DNA from: Bog-950 sp046329515 | GTDB taxonomy: Bacteria; Bacteroidota; Bacteroidia; Chitinophagales; LD1 | Assembly: GCA_046329515.1 (NCBI GenBank) | Contig: JAXLUM010000003.1 | Location: 62,001-126,000, forward strand | Reading direction: 5' to 3' | Length of the DNA: 64,000 nucleotides | Part shown: positions 34,474 through 43,079 of the stretch, piece by piece | Layout: each line of letters opens with the position of its first letter | How positions within the stretch are numbered: the first letter of the stretch is position 1 | The notes under the pieces: model-generated | The model's database searches: none | Told to the model about the DNA's origin: nothing | Seen by the model: the letters and a program-made list of their open reading frames with translations, nothing else | Program-made: the position numbers and the translations under genes

Positions 34474-35361
34474 TCAGGCTTTTGGGTGAGCCTTACGGTA
34501 AACTTCCTTTAGTTTTTCAATGGTATTATGGGTATAAACCTGGGTGGCTGCCAGGCTGCTGTGGCCCAGTAGCTCTTTAACAGCATTTATGTCGGCCCCG
34601 TTATTCATAAGGTGGGTGGCAAAGGTATGGCGCAGCACATGGGGGCTTTTTTTATCTACCGTGGTAACCAGGTGCAGGTATTTTTTTACCATGCCGTAAA
34701 CTGAGCGGGGTTGCAGCTTTTTGCCATTGGGCATAAGCAGCAGGTAACTTCCTTCAGGCTGCGGGATAGCTTTCTGTTTTTCGGCTAAAAACTGTTGTAT
34801 GGAGGTTTTTAACTGGGGGTGAATGGGTATTATGCGCTCCTTATTGCCTTTGCCCAACACTTTTAGCTGGCTGTTGTAGCTATCAATATCGGTTTCCTTA
34901 AGGTTAATCAGCTCATTACGGCGCATACCGGTGCCATACAGCAGTTCCAGTATAATCTTCTCAAGGGCCCCTTCATACCCTTCGGGGAATTCAATTTGGG
35001 TCAACAGGCGGTCAATGCCTGTTTGCTCCACAAAAACGGGCAGGCGTTTACCTGTTTTAGGCGTTTGCACCTTGCTAAGCGGGTTTTTCTTCACTTCGCC
35101 CCGGCGCATAAGGAACTTGTAGAACGACTTTAGGGTGCTGATTTTGCGGTTAATGCTGCGGGCCGAAATTTTATCCTGCATCATGCTAACCATCCAATTG
35201 CGGATGTGGATGTGCGATACTGTTATAATGTCCATATCGCCCTCTAAAAAGGCCACAAACTGCAGCAGGTCGTTCTTGTAGCTTTCCAGCGTATTGGCGC
35301 TATACCGCTTTTCGTACTGTATATAGTTAAGGAAAGATTCTATGGAGGGATGCAGTTGCAT
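34474..35361 (-). CDS. XerC/XerD-type tyrosine recombinase
   Basis: 295 residues, a site-specific recombinase that resolves chromosome dimers. The catalytic set is complete: R147 (GTGMRRNEL), K171, H241 and R244 (HVLRHTFATH), H267 (LLGHSS) and the nucleophile Y276 (QVYTH). The N-terminal SAM-like DNA-binding domain is at 1-100. Its place beside hpf and rpsU is the standard housekeeping position in this phylum, so I take it as a chromosomal Xer protein and not a mobile-element integrase. Sequence alone does not separate XerC from XerD. Confidence 0.93.
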   Translation of the reverse strand: MQLHPSIESFLNYIQYEKRYSANTLESYKNDLLQFVAFLEGDMDIITVSHIHIRNWMVSMMQDKISARSINRKISTLKSFYKFLMRRGEVKKNPLSKVQTPKTGKRLPVFVEQTGIDRLLTQIEFPEGYEGALEKIILELLYGTGMRRNELINLKETDIDSYNSQLKVLGKGNKERIIPIHPQLKTSIQQFLAEKQKAIPQPEGSYLLLMPNGKKLQPRSVYGMVKKYLHLVTTVDKKSPHVLRHTFATHLMNNGADINAVKELLGHSSLAATQVYTHNTIEKLKEVYRKAHPKA

Positions 35362-35461
35362 GGCCGTGTAAAAGAAGAACGAAATGCCGGCAATGGTAGT
35401 ATTTGCGCATGGGCTATTCTGAACAGGGGCCTTTGGGCTGTGCTTTATTTACCACAAACAA

Positions 35462-35496
35462 CAAAGCCCCGCTCAGTAAAGAACGGGGCTTGTTTA
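35462..35496 (-). terminator. terminator after rpsU
   Basis: Stem AAGCCCCG/CGGGGCTT at 35464-35471 and 35484-35491. On the minus strand it lies 24 bases after the rpsU stop, but the T-run is short, so termination may be partial and allow read-through into xerC. Confidence 0.6.
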
Positions 35497-35519
35497 TATT
35501 TTACCACATTAGGCTATTA

Positions 35520-35714
35520 CTAACCTTCAGCGCTTCTCTTCAGTTGCTCGATATAACCGGCACGAAGAATAACATTTCTTCTTTTCACACTCTTTTTAGT
35601 GAAAGTCTGGCGGCCGCGTAATTCGCGTAAAATGCCGGCTTTCTCGTATTTCTTCTTGTACTTCTTAAGAGCCTTATCAATTGAATCCGATTCTCTGGTA
35701 TCGATGATTAACAT
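35520..35714 (-). CDS. rpsU: 30S ribosomal protein S21
   Basis: 64 residues: MLIIDTRESDSIDKALKKYKKKYEK is the S21 start, followed by the very basic helix GRQTFTKKSVKRRNVILRA. S21 is the last protein of the small subunit to join and influences initiation; in Bacteroidota it is linked to anti-Shine-Dalgarno sequestration (family knowledge). It has its own promoter at 35737-35767 and a terminator behind it. Confidence 0.95.
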   Translation of the reverse strand: MLIIDTRESDSIDKALKKYKKKYEKAGILRELRGRQTFTKKSVKRRNVILRAGYIEQLKRSAEG

Positions 35715-35736
35715 GCGTTGTTAAATTTTAGGTCGG

Positions 35737-35767
35737 CAAAGATAGCAAACTGGTACAAACTTTCAAA
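35737..35767 (-). promoter_or_regulatory. promoter of rpsU
   Basis: On the minus strand TTTG (35764-35767), a 19-base spacer and TATCTTTG (35737-35744). This is a full match to the Bacteroidota consensus, 22 bases before the ATG. Confidence 0.7.
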
Positions 35768-35849
35768 TACCTGCTGCTGATTTAATGCTTTAAACTGTTT
35801 TTTAACCAAAATCAATTCCAGAATGCTGAGTAACAAGGGTTATTACCAA

Positions 35850-35875
35850 TAAAAAAGGGGCCTAAGCCCCTTCTC
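35850..35875 (-). terminator. terminator after acyl-CoA dehydrogenase
   Basis: Stem AAGGGGC/GCCCCTT (35855-35861, 35866-35872), directly after the stop codon and followed by A/T-rich bases on both strands. Confidence 0.7.
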
Positions 35876-37069
35876 TTATATATTTCCCTTCATTATTTCG
35901 CGGCTTATAACCAGCTTCTGAATTTCTGAAGTTCCTTCGCCAATGGTGCACAGTTTGCTATCGCGGTAAAACTTCTCTACCGGAAAGTCCTTGGTGTAAC
36001 CGTAACCGCCAAAAATCTGGACCGCATCAGTAGAGGCCTGTACCGCTACTTCAGAGGTATAGTATTTAGCAAAAGCAGATTCCTTGGTCATTTTGCGGCC
36101 TTCGTTCTTTAAAAAGGCAGCCTGCATGGTTAACAGTTCGCCGGCTTCAATACGGGTAGCCATATCAGCCAGTTTAAAGGCAATAGCCTGGAAGTTAGAA
36201 ATTGACTGGCCGAACTGCTCGCGCTCTTTAGCATATTTTACTGAGGCCTCGTAAGCGCCTTTAGCAATACCTAAACCTAAAGCGGCAATTGAAATACGGC
36301 CACCATCTAATATTTGCATAGCCTGCTGAAAGCCTGAACCTATTTTTTCTGCGCCGCCGCAAACGTTTTCATCGGGCACAAAGCACTCTTCTAAAATAAC
36401 CTGAGCCGTTTCGCTGGCGCGCATGCCCAGTTTGTTTTCTTTTTTGCCGGCTAATAAGCCTTTGGTGCCGCGCTCAATAATAAAAGCCGTCATACCACGG
36501 GTATCGCCAACCTCGCCGGTGCGGGCCATTACCACCACTACATCACTGCTAATGCCGTGGGTAATCCATGTTTTGGTGCCGTTCAAAATATAACCGCCAT
36601 CAACCTTTTTAGCGGTTACTTTCATGCGCATAGCATCGCTGCCGGTGTTAGGCTCAGTTAAAGCCCATGCGCCTAACCATTGGCCGGTAGCCAGTTTAGG
36701 CAAGTATTTTTTCTTCTGCTCCTCGGTGCCATGGTAGTAAATGTGGCCGGTGCAAAGGGAATTGTGTGCTGCAACGCTAAGGCCAATTGAACCGCAAACC
36801 TTGGCAATTTCAGAAACCACGGTTACGTATTCAAAATATGATAGGCCTGCGCCATTGTATTTTTCAGGAACAAAAACGCCCAGGTAACCCTGTTCGCCCA
36901 GTTTGTGGAACAGCTCTTTTGGGAAGTACTGCTCTTCATCCCATTTCATTAAATCGGGGCGAATTTCGCGTTCGGCAAAGTCTGCAACGCTTTGCTTAAT
37001 CATTTTTTGGCTCTCACTGTATTCAAAGTTCATACCTGTTGCGGGTTTTTCGGATGCTGTTGCGCCCAT
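35876..37069 (-). CDS. acyl-CoA dehydrogenase
   Basis: 397 residues, FAD enzyme of beta-oxidation or branched-chain degradation. Recognised parts: the N-terminal helical domain (FEYSESQKMIKQSVADFAEREI), the middle beta domain with ALTEPNTGSDAMRM and WITHGISSDVVVVMART, and the C-terminal domain with AKEREQFGQSISNFQAIAFKLADMA, then QIFGGYGYTKDFPVEKFYRDSKLCTIGEGTSEIQ. The catalytic Glu would be in GEGTSEIQ-type context. The start may instead be the Met at residue 13 (MNFEYSESQ), which is nearer to the family norm. A terminator follows directly. Confidence 0.92.
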   Translation of the reverse strand: MGATASEKPATGMNFEYSESQKMIKQSVADFAEREIRPDLMKWDEEQYFPKELFHKLGEQGYLGVFVPEKYNGAGLSYFEYVTVVSEIAKVCGSIGLSVAAHNSLCTGHIYYHGTEEQKKKYLPKLATGQWLGAWALTEPNTGSDAMRMKVTAKKVDGGYILNGTKTWITHGISSDVVVVMARTGEVGDTRGMTAFIIERGTKGLLAGKKENKLGMRASETAQVILEECFVPDENVCGGAEKIGSGFQQAMQILDGGRISIAALGLGIAKGAYEASVKYAKEREQFGQSISNFQAIAFKLADMATRIEAGELLTMQAAFLKNEGRKMTKESAFAKYYTSEVAVQASTDAVQIFGGYGYTKDFPVEKFYRDSKLCTIGEGTSEIQKLVISREIMKGNI

Positions 37070-37197
37070 TTGTTTCTGATTTTTTGAGGTGGCGAAGATA
37101 GCAAAAAAGGCCCAAGTAGGGTGGTGGCCTCTTGGTTAGTGGGCGTAATCAATATTTGGGGTTATTCAAACCCGCCCCAACTTTAATCCTTAGCCGA

Positions 37198-37629
37198 TTA
37201 CTGTATTTTATGGCCACGCCAGGAAGTTCCTCCACCTCCTGCGTGTCCTGGAGAGGGCCCTGTTGAAAGCAATATCGAATCGCTGTTTTCGTAATACGAG
37301 ATATCGTAGCCACCATAGGTGCCCAGTGATACATTAGTGGAGTAGCTCAAAATATCTCCATGCTTTCCTTGAAAGTAAAAAGGGCCATCATTAAAAGGTT
37401 GGCTGATATAAAGCCTACCGTCATTGCCCAATTCAATTGTCACCAACACATTAGGTATCAGCGTATCCCATGTAGTGTGTCCTGCCAACCAGGTGTGGCT
37501 GTATTGTTCACACAGGTAATTGCCGGAAATGTTCTTTGCTAAGTCACTTTCTCTTTTGCAGGATACCATGCTTAAAAGGACCAATACAAAAAATGAGATT
37601 ATGAGCGCCCCGAAATGAATCGTTTTCAT
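37198..37629 (-). CDS. small lipoprotein, array member 4
   Basis: 143 residues with a lipoprotein signal (LSMVSC, lipid Cys about 24). The mature domain is small and beta-rich, with GNYLCEQYSHTW, WDTLIPNVLVTIELGNDGRLYIS and a C-terminal W-R-G-H-K-I-Q. It is the last of four consecutive genes on the minus strand that share a lipid Cys, an early G-[NSD]-Y motif and this terminal aromatic-G-x-K-x-Q pattern. No family is recognised; the size suggests a lipocalin-like or other calycin-type envelope protein. The short gap to its neighbour (15 bases) indicates an operon. Confidence 0.7.
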   Translation of the reverse strand: MKTIHFGALIISFFVLVLLSMVSCKRESDLAKNISGNYLCEQYSHTWLAGHTTWDTLIPNVLVTIELGNDGRLYISQPFNDGPFYFQGKHGDILSYSTNVSLGTYGGYDISYYENSDSILLSTGPSPGHAGGGGTSWRGHKIQ

Positions 37630-37644
37630 GTTTTGAATTTTAAG

Positions 37645-38049
37645 CTACTGCACTTTTTTGCCGGTCCAGTAAGTGCCCTCACTGCCGCTGGTGTGAACAA
37701 AAACATCATCCCCCACCTCAATATTATCATTTGTCCTGTTAAATTTTATGAACCGTGGGCCCGTAGGATCGCCGTAATAAGCAACATCACTCTGTGAGCT
37801 AAGTGATTCATTGTAGCTCAACTCAAAATTCCGGTTTAGTATAGAATTGTCAATAAACCTTAACTTATTGGGCCCTGTCTTTTCAATTTTGATTATTCCT
37901 GTGCCATAGGTGGTATCCCAATTCATATTACTGGAATGAGAATTGGCCCCGGCGGTAACATAATACGAGCCTGAAACCTTCCCTTCAAAATCACATGACG
38001 AAATGAAAAGAATAGCAACGCCTGCAAATAAGACGGACAATGTTTTCAT
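37645..38049 (-). CDS. small lipoprotein, array member 3
   Basis: 134 residues, lipobox FISSC with the Cys near residue 19. The domain carries VSGSYYVTAG, WDTTYGTGIIKIEKTGPNKLRFID and the closing YWTGKKVQ. The pattern WDT-YG...GPN-L-FID is shared with member 2 (DTVYGFRDITIQAVGPNVLSFID), the clearest sign that these are true paralogues. It is predicted to be anchored to a membrane facing the periplasm or the surface. Function unknown. Confidence 0.7.
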   Translation of the reverse strand: MKTLSVLFAGVAILFISSCDFEGKVSGSYYVTAGANSHSSNMNWDTTYGTGIIKIEKTGPNKLRFIDNSILNRNFELSYNESLSSQSDVAYYGDPTGPRFIKFNRTNDNIEVGDDVFVHTSGSEGTYWTGKKVQ

Positions 38050-38064
38050 AGTAGCTTATAGCTC

Positions 38065-38505
38065 TTATTGAGATTTAAACCCCTCCCATTGAGTAAAACT
38101 ACTTCCACCAGCTGAAGTCCAACCCTTACTTACAGTTAGCATTTTGGTTTTAGGGTTATACTTAATATTATCACCACCTACGTAAAAATAATTGTAATAC
38201 CACGTGTGCATTGCTGAACTATAATTATCATCATAGCTAACAATTAAGGTGTCGTTGGTTTCTGGGTCAATAAAACTAAGGACATTTGGCCCCACCGCTT
38301 GTATAGTTATATCCCGAAATCCATATACGGTATCGATACCACTTGTTGGACTGCTGCCGTGGTAGCTCTTTATTGTGTGATAATTGCCCGCAATCAATTT
38401 TTCTCTCCACATTTCTTTTTTACACCCATTAAATACTAATAAGCCAAGTACAAGTATAAACAGGTGTTTCAACGGAACTCCATTAATGTTTTTCATTATA
38501 TCCAT
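38065..38505 (-). CDS. small lipoprotein, array member 2
   Basis: 146 residues with a lipobox VFNGC (Cys near residue 28). Features: LIAGNYHTIKSYHG, DTVYGFRDITIQAVGPNVLSFID, a tyrosine-rich middle (MHTWYYNYFYVGG) and an end QWEGFKSQ. An upstream Met (MDIMKNIN) offers an alternative start three codons earlier than the basic N-region. It forms an operon with member 3 (15-base gap). Function unknown. Confidence 0.7.
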   Translation of the reverse strand: MDIMKNINGVPLKHLFILVLGLLVFNGCKKEMWREKLIAGNYHTIKSYHGSSPTSGIDTVYGFRDITIQAVGPNVLSFIDPETNDTLIVSYDDNYSSAMHTWYYNYFYVGGDNIKYNPKTKMLTVSKGWTSAGGSSFTQWEGFKSQ

Positions 38506-38570
38506 GTTTATTCTGAAGAAACGTTTTTCTAAAACCCCATTTAGCTTCTAAATCCTGAGCAGTTGTTTGC

Positions 38571-39002
38571 TTATTGAACCTTATACCCCTTATATATTGT
38601 CCAATGTCCACAGGGAGTTTTATGGTAACCTATATACGCTTCTAATTTTCCCTCTTTAGTATTGACCCGCAAATGCTCTACTGTTGGTTCGCGACCATAG
38701 AAAATATAGTCTTCCTCATCCCATTCAGGGTTTCTGTTGAACGACATTACCTGTGCCAAGGGACTTTGGTCATCAACCAATACCAGTTCTCCGTGCCCAG
38801 GAGCAATTAGATGAACTGTAAATTGGCCATATGTTGAATCATGATATGCCGGAGGGTAACCCCCGCAATTAGATGTGCTAACGGTAACAAGGTAATCACC
38901 AGCAGCAAGTTTTTCTTTTGAACAGGAACTAAGGCAAAACATGATGCCTGTAAAAACGATGGTGGAAGCCACCACAGAAAGTAGGTTGTTAGTGTGTTTC
39001 AT
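38571..39002 (-). CDS. small lipoprotein, array member 1
   Basis: 143 residues with lipobox CLSSC (Cys near residue 27), then KLAAGDYLVTVSTSNCGG, DSTYGQFTVHLIAPGHGELVLVD and a C-terminal YKGYKVQ. It has two extra cysteines, SNCGG and TPCGHW, which could form a disulphide unique to this member. It is first in the array and 65 bases from member 2. Function unknown. Confidence 0.68.
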   Translation of the reverse strand: MKHTNNLLSVVASTIVFTGIMFCLSSCSKEKLAAGDYLVTVSTSNCGGYPPAYHDSTYGQFTVHLIAPGHGELVLVDDQSPLAQVMSFNRNPEWDEEDYIFYGREPTVEHLRVNTKEGKLEAYIGYHKTPCGHWTIYKGYKVQ

Positions 39003-39025
39003 AGTGCCTTAAAGATAGGCAATTT

Positions 39026-39562
39026 CTAATATCTCATAAGGCTGACGATATTTTGCGAATAAGGAAGAATTCTATCTCGTCCCTTTAAAAAATCAAGCTC
39101 TGCTATAAATGAAAAACCTGCCACATGTCCGCCCTCGGCTTTAACCAGTTCAGCTGCTGCCATAGCGGTGCCACCGGTGGCCAGCAGGTCATCGTGTATC
39201 ATAATGTTCCAGGTTGGTTGTATTACATCGGTATGTATTTCAAGCGTAGCAGAACCATACTCCAACTCGTACGAAAAACTGCGCGTTTTTGCAGGCAGCT
39301 TTCCTTTTTTGCGTACCGGAAACAGCGGCACATTTAATTTGTTGGCTATAAGAATGCCGATAAAAAAGCCACGGCTTTCAATGGCGCAAATGGCATCAAT
39401 CTTTCCATGGTTATGCAAAAAGTTATTGATGATATTCTCTGCAATCTCATCGCACAGTTTGGCATCTAAAAATATGGGGGTTATATCCTTAAACTGAATT
39501 CCGGGTTTAGGAAAATCAGGCACATTACGAATGGCGGCGTCTAGTCTTTGTTCAATATTCAT
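39026..39562 (-). CDS. apt: adenine phosphoribosyltransferase
   Basis: 178 residues, purine salvage: adenine plus PRPP gives AMP. The PRPP-binding motif is IMIHDDLLATGGTAMAAAEL, close to the usual VLIVDDLLATGGT, and the N-terminus FPKPGIQFKDITPIF and ESRGFFIG are typical of the family. Soluble dimeric type. Homologues carry the same order; no part is missing. It lies upstream of the lipoprotein array on the same strand. Confidence 0.93.
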   Translation of the reverse strand: MNIEQRLDAAIRNVPDFPKPGIQFKDITPIFLDAKLCDEIAENIINNFLHNHGKIDAICAIESRGFFIGILIANKLNVPLFPVRKKGKLPAKTRSFSYELEYGSATLEIHTDVIQPTWNIMIHDDLLATGGTAMAAAELVKAEGGHVAGFSFIAELDFLKGRDRILPYSQNIVSLMRY

Positions 39563-39613
39563 TTATCGTAAAAGTTTGCAGTTGGCAATTGGCAGTTTAC
39601 AAAGGTTAGTGAA

Positions 39614-39988
39614 TTATTTTTTCGTTGTGCCATATTTTTCAGGATGTTCCAGCATATGGCCAATTAGTTTTCCTACTTCTTCATTAGCGTTACTCAATGC
39701 GGAAAACTCGGCCTTGTTTATATAGTTGCATTCCAAAGCAAATTGTAACCAAACCAATGTTTCTGTGTTTTCCATATCAGCATCGCTGCATTTTGATATG
39801 AAGTGAGCGGGGTATATTCTTTTGCGATAACCTTCAGCCAAATTAGTACAAACAGAACGTGACGACCGGCGAATTTGATCGGTTAAAGAATATTTTTCTT
39901 CTGCAGGAAAGCGCTTTGAAATTTTAAAGATTTCCATACTTAAGGAAAATGCCTTTTTATATACAGTTAAATCTTTAAAAGTTCCCAT
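39614..39988 (-). CDS. four-helix-bundle protein (23S rRNA intervening-sequence family)
   Basis: 124 residues with the hallmark start FKDLTVYKKAFSLSMEIFKISKRFPAEE, then DQIRRSSRSVCTNLAEGYRKR, and helices through EHPEKYGTTKK. Members of this family are often encoded inside 23S rRNA intervening sequences but also stand alone in many Bacteroidota. The natural role is unsettled; an oligomeric barrel of helix bundles is known from structures. It lies just upstream of apt on the same strand. Confidence 0.85.
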   Translation of the reverse strand: MGTFKDLTVYKKAFSLSMEIFKISKRFPAEEKYSLTDQIRRSSRSVCTNLAEGYRKRIYPAHFISKCSDADMENTETLVWLQFALECNYINKAEFSALSNANEEVGKLIGHMLEHPEKYGTTKK

Positions 39989-40064
39989 TGATTTGCTTTT
40001 ACATCATTTGCTCTTTTTCAAATGCACTTTGCAAACTGCCAACTGAATAAGTTGCCAACTGCAA

Positions 40065-41501
40065 CTATTCCAATTGCTTTTTCCAGAAAAAGTAAACCGG
40101 CACGCCAAGTAACACTATCCCCAGGCCTACAGCGGCGTAAAAGGGTTTCATGTAAAGCAGGTTAACGCAAAAGGCTATGGCGAATAGAATATATAAGGCG
40201 GGTATAACGGGGTAGCCAAAGGCTTTATAAGGGCGTGGGGTATCGGGCTGTTTTTTGCGCAGAATGAAAATGCCGGCTACAGTAAATATGTAAAACAGCA
40301 TTACGGCAAACATTACAAAATCTAACAGGTTACCGTATTGGCCGGATAGACAAAGCAGCGAAGCCCAAACAAATTGCACCCATAGCGCAAAGCCGGGTAC
40401 ACCATGTTTGTTGTTGTGCTTCATTTTATCAAAGAACAAACCATCCTTAGCCATGCTTTGATACACACGCACGCTGGCCAACACAATACCGTTATTACAG
40501 CCAAAGGTGGAAATCATAATAAGCACCGCCATTATGTAAGCAGCCTTATCGCTGAATATCATTGTAGCGGCTGCTGTGCCTACTCTATCGTTTAAAGGGA
40601 ACTGCAGGCCACGGCTTAATACATCGGTACCGTTAGCGTTACCAAAGAAAGGTAACAGCTTTAAGTAAGCGATGTTAGCCAACAGGTAAAGCAGTGTAAC
40701 TACAAAAGTGCCTATAAGCAGAGAGCGCGGTATATTCTTTTTGGGCTCATCAATTTCGCCGGCAATAAAGGTTACGTTGTTCCAGGCATCGCTACTAAAC
40801 AAGGAACCTACCAATGCTACACCCATAGCTGTCATTAGGCCAATGCTTGTAAGCGGGTGAGAGGTCCAACTGCCATCTTCATTTTGGGTGGTAGTGCTGT
40901 AATCCCAAAAATGAGAAAGGTTATTATTCCAAACATCGCTATTGGCAAAAAAGAAAATGCCCAACACAATAATGCCGAAGAGCGCAATAAGCTTGGTAGA
41001 GGTAAAAAAGCGGTTGATGATTTTGCCATAGTTAATGCCTTGCGCATTTATAAGCGTTAAAACCAGCACCGAAAAAATGGCGAGGATTTGCGCTGCTGAA
41101 ATTTTAAAACTGCCAAGGGTGAGCAAGATGTTCTTCTCGCTAAAGGGTTCATACAAAACGCCGGTAAACTTGGCAAAGGCCACCGCTACAGCAGCTATAG
41201 TGCCGCTTTGCACCACGGCAAACAAACTCCACCCGTACAAAAAGCCCGTAAGTGGATTATAAGCTTCTTTTAAATAAACGTATTGCCCACCTGCGGCAGG
41301 AAACATGCCCGCTAACTCGCCATAACTAAGGGCGGCAAACACCGTCATTACGCCTGAAATTATCCAGGCGAGTAACAGCCAGCCGGGGCCGCCAAGTATG
41401 CGGCTCATATCGGCACTTACTATAAAAATGCCGCTACCAATCATGCCGCTGGTAACTATAAGGGCGGCATCAACAAGCTTTAGTGGTTTGGTTTGCGCCA
41501 T
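40065..41501 (-). CDS. APC-family amino acid permease
   Basis: 478 residues, about 12 membrane helices. APC hallmarks: MIGSGIFIVSADMSRIL near the N-terminus (helix 1 unwound G-S-G), GGQYVYLKEAYNPLTGFLYGW and the loop EIDEPKKNIPRSL. It ends in a basic tail FFWKKQLE. It is an inner-membrane antiporter or symporter, possibly L-type, substrate unknown. The gene follows a second permease (stop to start 5 bases), so both are co-transcribed. Confidence 0.85.
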   Translation of the reverse strand: MAQTKPLKLVDAALIVTSGMIGSGIFIVSADMSRILGGPGWLLLAWIISGVMTVFAALSYGELAGMFPAAGGQYVYLKEAYNPLTGFLYGWSLFAVVQSGTIAAVAVAFAKFTGVLYEPFSEKNILLTLGSFKISAAQILAIFSVLVLTLINAQGINYGKIINRFFTSTKLIALFGIIVLGIFFFANSDVWNNNLSHFWDYSTTTQNEDGSWTSHPLTSIGLMTAMGVALVGSLFSSDAWNNVTFIAGEIDEPKKNIPRSLLIGTFVVTLLYLLANIAYLKLLPFFGNANGTDVLSRGLQFPLNDRVGTAAATMIFSDKAAYIMAVLIMISTFGCNNGIVLASVRVYQSMAKDGLFFDKMKHNNKHGVPGFALWVQFVWASLLCLSGQYGNLLDFVMFAVMLFYIFTVAGIFILRKKQPDTPRPYKAFGYPVIPALYILFAIAFCVNLLYMKPFYAAVGLGIVLLGVPVYFFWKKQLE

Positions 41502-41506
41502 AGGGC

Positions 41507-43015
41507 CTATTTGTTGCCCTCAAGTCGTTTAACGCTATACAGGAAGAAGATGGCAAAGCCAATCAGCATCCAAACAATTAAACGTATCCAGGTATCTAAA
41601 GGCAAGAAGGCCATCATGCCAAAGCAGGTAAGTATACCCAGTATAGGCACTAAAGGCACCAGTGGTGTGCGGAAACCGCGCGGGGCATTAGGCATGGTTT
41701 TGCGCATAATTAATACACCCACACATACCAATATAAATGCAAGTAAGGTTCCTATGCTGGTCATTTCGCCTACTACTGAACCGGGAACGAAAGCCGCAAA
41801 AAGGCTAACAAACACGCACATGATAAGGTTTGACTTCCATGGTGTTTTAAAAGTGGGGTGAACCTCGCTGAAGAAAGATGGTAACAGTTTGTCTTTTGAC
41901 ATGCTGAAGAACACGCGTGATTGGCCCATTAGCATTACCAATATAACCGAAGAGTAACCGGCAAGGATGGCAACAATGATGCCCTGCTTTAACCACGCAT
42001 AAGGCGTGTGGTTAAGCGCTGTGGCAACAGGGGCCAGTTTATCGGTAGGGTCTGCTTTAAATTCGGTGTAGTGGGCAAGGCCGGTCATAACGTGGGCAAA
42101 CAAAATGTAAAGCACAGTGCAAATAACCAGCGATACCAGAATGCCTATTGGCATATCCTTTTTAGGGTTTTTAGCTTCCTGCGCTGCAGTTGAAACCGCA
42201 TCGAAACCTATATAGGCAAAGAACACAATGGCCGCAGCGCGAATTATGCCGCTCCATCCGTAATGGCCAAACTCACCGGTGTTTTCAGGTATGTAAGGTG
42301 TATAGTTAGCCTGGTTAATAAAGCTCCAACCCAGTGCAATGAATAATATAACGATAGCCACTTTGAGTATTACAATAAAGGCATTAACGGTGGCAGATTC
42401 TTTGGTTCCTTTTACCAGCAGTAAGGACATTAACCCAACAATAAATACTGCCGGTGCATTAATTATACCTTTTACTAAAGTTGCCCCGTTTAGATCAGGG
42501 TTTGCTTTACCGTTAATCAACTCCGGTATTATTTTATCGCCCTTCATGTAAACGTGGTCGAAAGGGGTCATCACCAACTCGCGCGGGAAGTTGATGTTCA
42601 TGCTGTGCATTAGCTTATAAAAATAGCCAGACCAGCTGCTGGCCACCGTGGCGGCGCCAACGGCATATTCCAGTACTAAATCCCAACCTATAACCCAGGC
42701 AAACAATGTGCCCATGGTAGCAAACGAATAGGTGTATGCTGAACCGGCTACGGGAATCATGGACGAAAACTCAGCATAACACAGGCCTGCAAAGGCACAG
42801 CCTACGGCAGCAATAACAAAGGATATGGTAATAGCGGGGCCGGCATTTTCAGCAGCGGCTATACCGGTAATGGAAAACAGGCCTGCGCCAATAATGGCGC
42901 CTATGCCTAACAGCACCAGGTTAGAGGCTGTTAGTGTTCTTGCTAATTTGTGTTCGCCCGACTCCGATTCCGCAATAATCGCATCAATTTCTTTTCTCCT
43001 GAAGAGTACTGACAT
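41507..43015 (-). CDS. cationic amino acid/APC-family permease
   Basis: 502 residues, about 12-14 helices. The N-terminus LFRRKEIDAIIAESESGEHKLARTLT and the helix 1 element GIGAIIGAGLFSITG, with the insert EAKNPKKDMPIGIL, resemble CAT-type transporters (y+ or general). It ends with a C-terminal helix pair and SVKRLEGNK. It is the first of two permease genes; a duplicated pair suggests uptake or exchange of different amino acids. The substrate is not determined. Confidence 0.87.
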   Translation of the reverse strand: MSVLFRRKEIDAIIAESESGEHKLARTLTASNLVLLGIGAIIGAGLFSITGIAAAENAGPAITISFVIAAVGCAFAGLCYAEFSSMIPVAGSAYTYSFATMGTLFAWVIGWDLVLEYAVGAATVASSWSGYFYKLMHSMNINFPRELVMTPFDHVYMKGDKIIPELINGKANPDLNGATLVKGIINAPAVFIVGLMSLLLVKGTKESATVNAFIVILKVAIVILFIALGWSFINQANYTPYIPENTGEFGHYGWSGIIRAAAIVFFAYIGFDAVSTAAQEAKNPKKDMPIGILVSLVICTVLYILFAHVMTGLAHYTEFKADPTDKLAPVATALNHTPYAWLKQGIIVAILAGYSSVILVMLMGQSRVFFSMSKDKLLPSFFSEVHPTFKTPWKSNLIMCVFVSLFAAFVPGSVVGEMTSIGTLLAFILVCVGVLIMRKTMPNAPRGFRTPLVPLVPILGILTCFGMMAFLPLDTWIRLIVWMLIGFAIFFLYSVKRLEGNK

Positions 43016-43079
43016 GGAAATTATTTTATGGTTCGCAATATAAAATTTATTGACTTATGACTGCAAGGGGTGTTTTATG

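Noticed and set aside
34474..35361. The tyrosine recombinase as integrase of the PIN islet
   Set aside because: It is 29 kb away, sits with hpf and rpsU in the standard chromosomal place, and looks like a housekeeping Xer protein.
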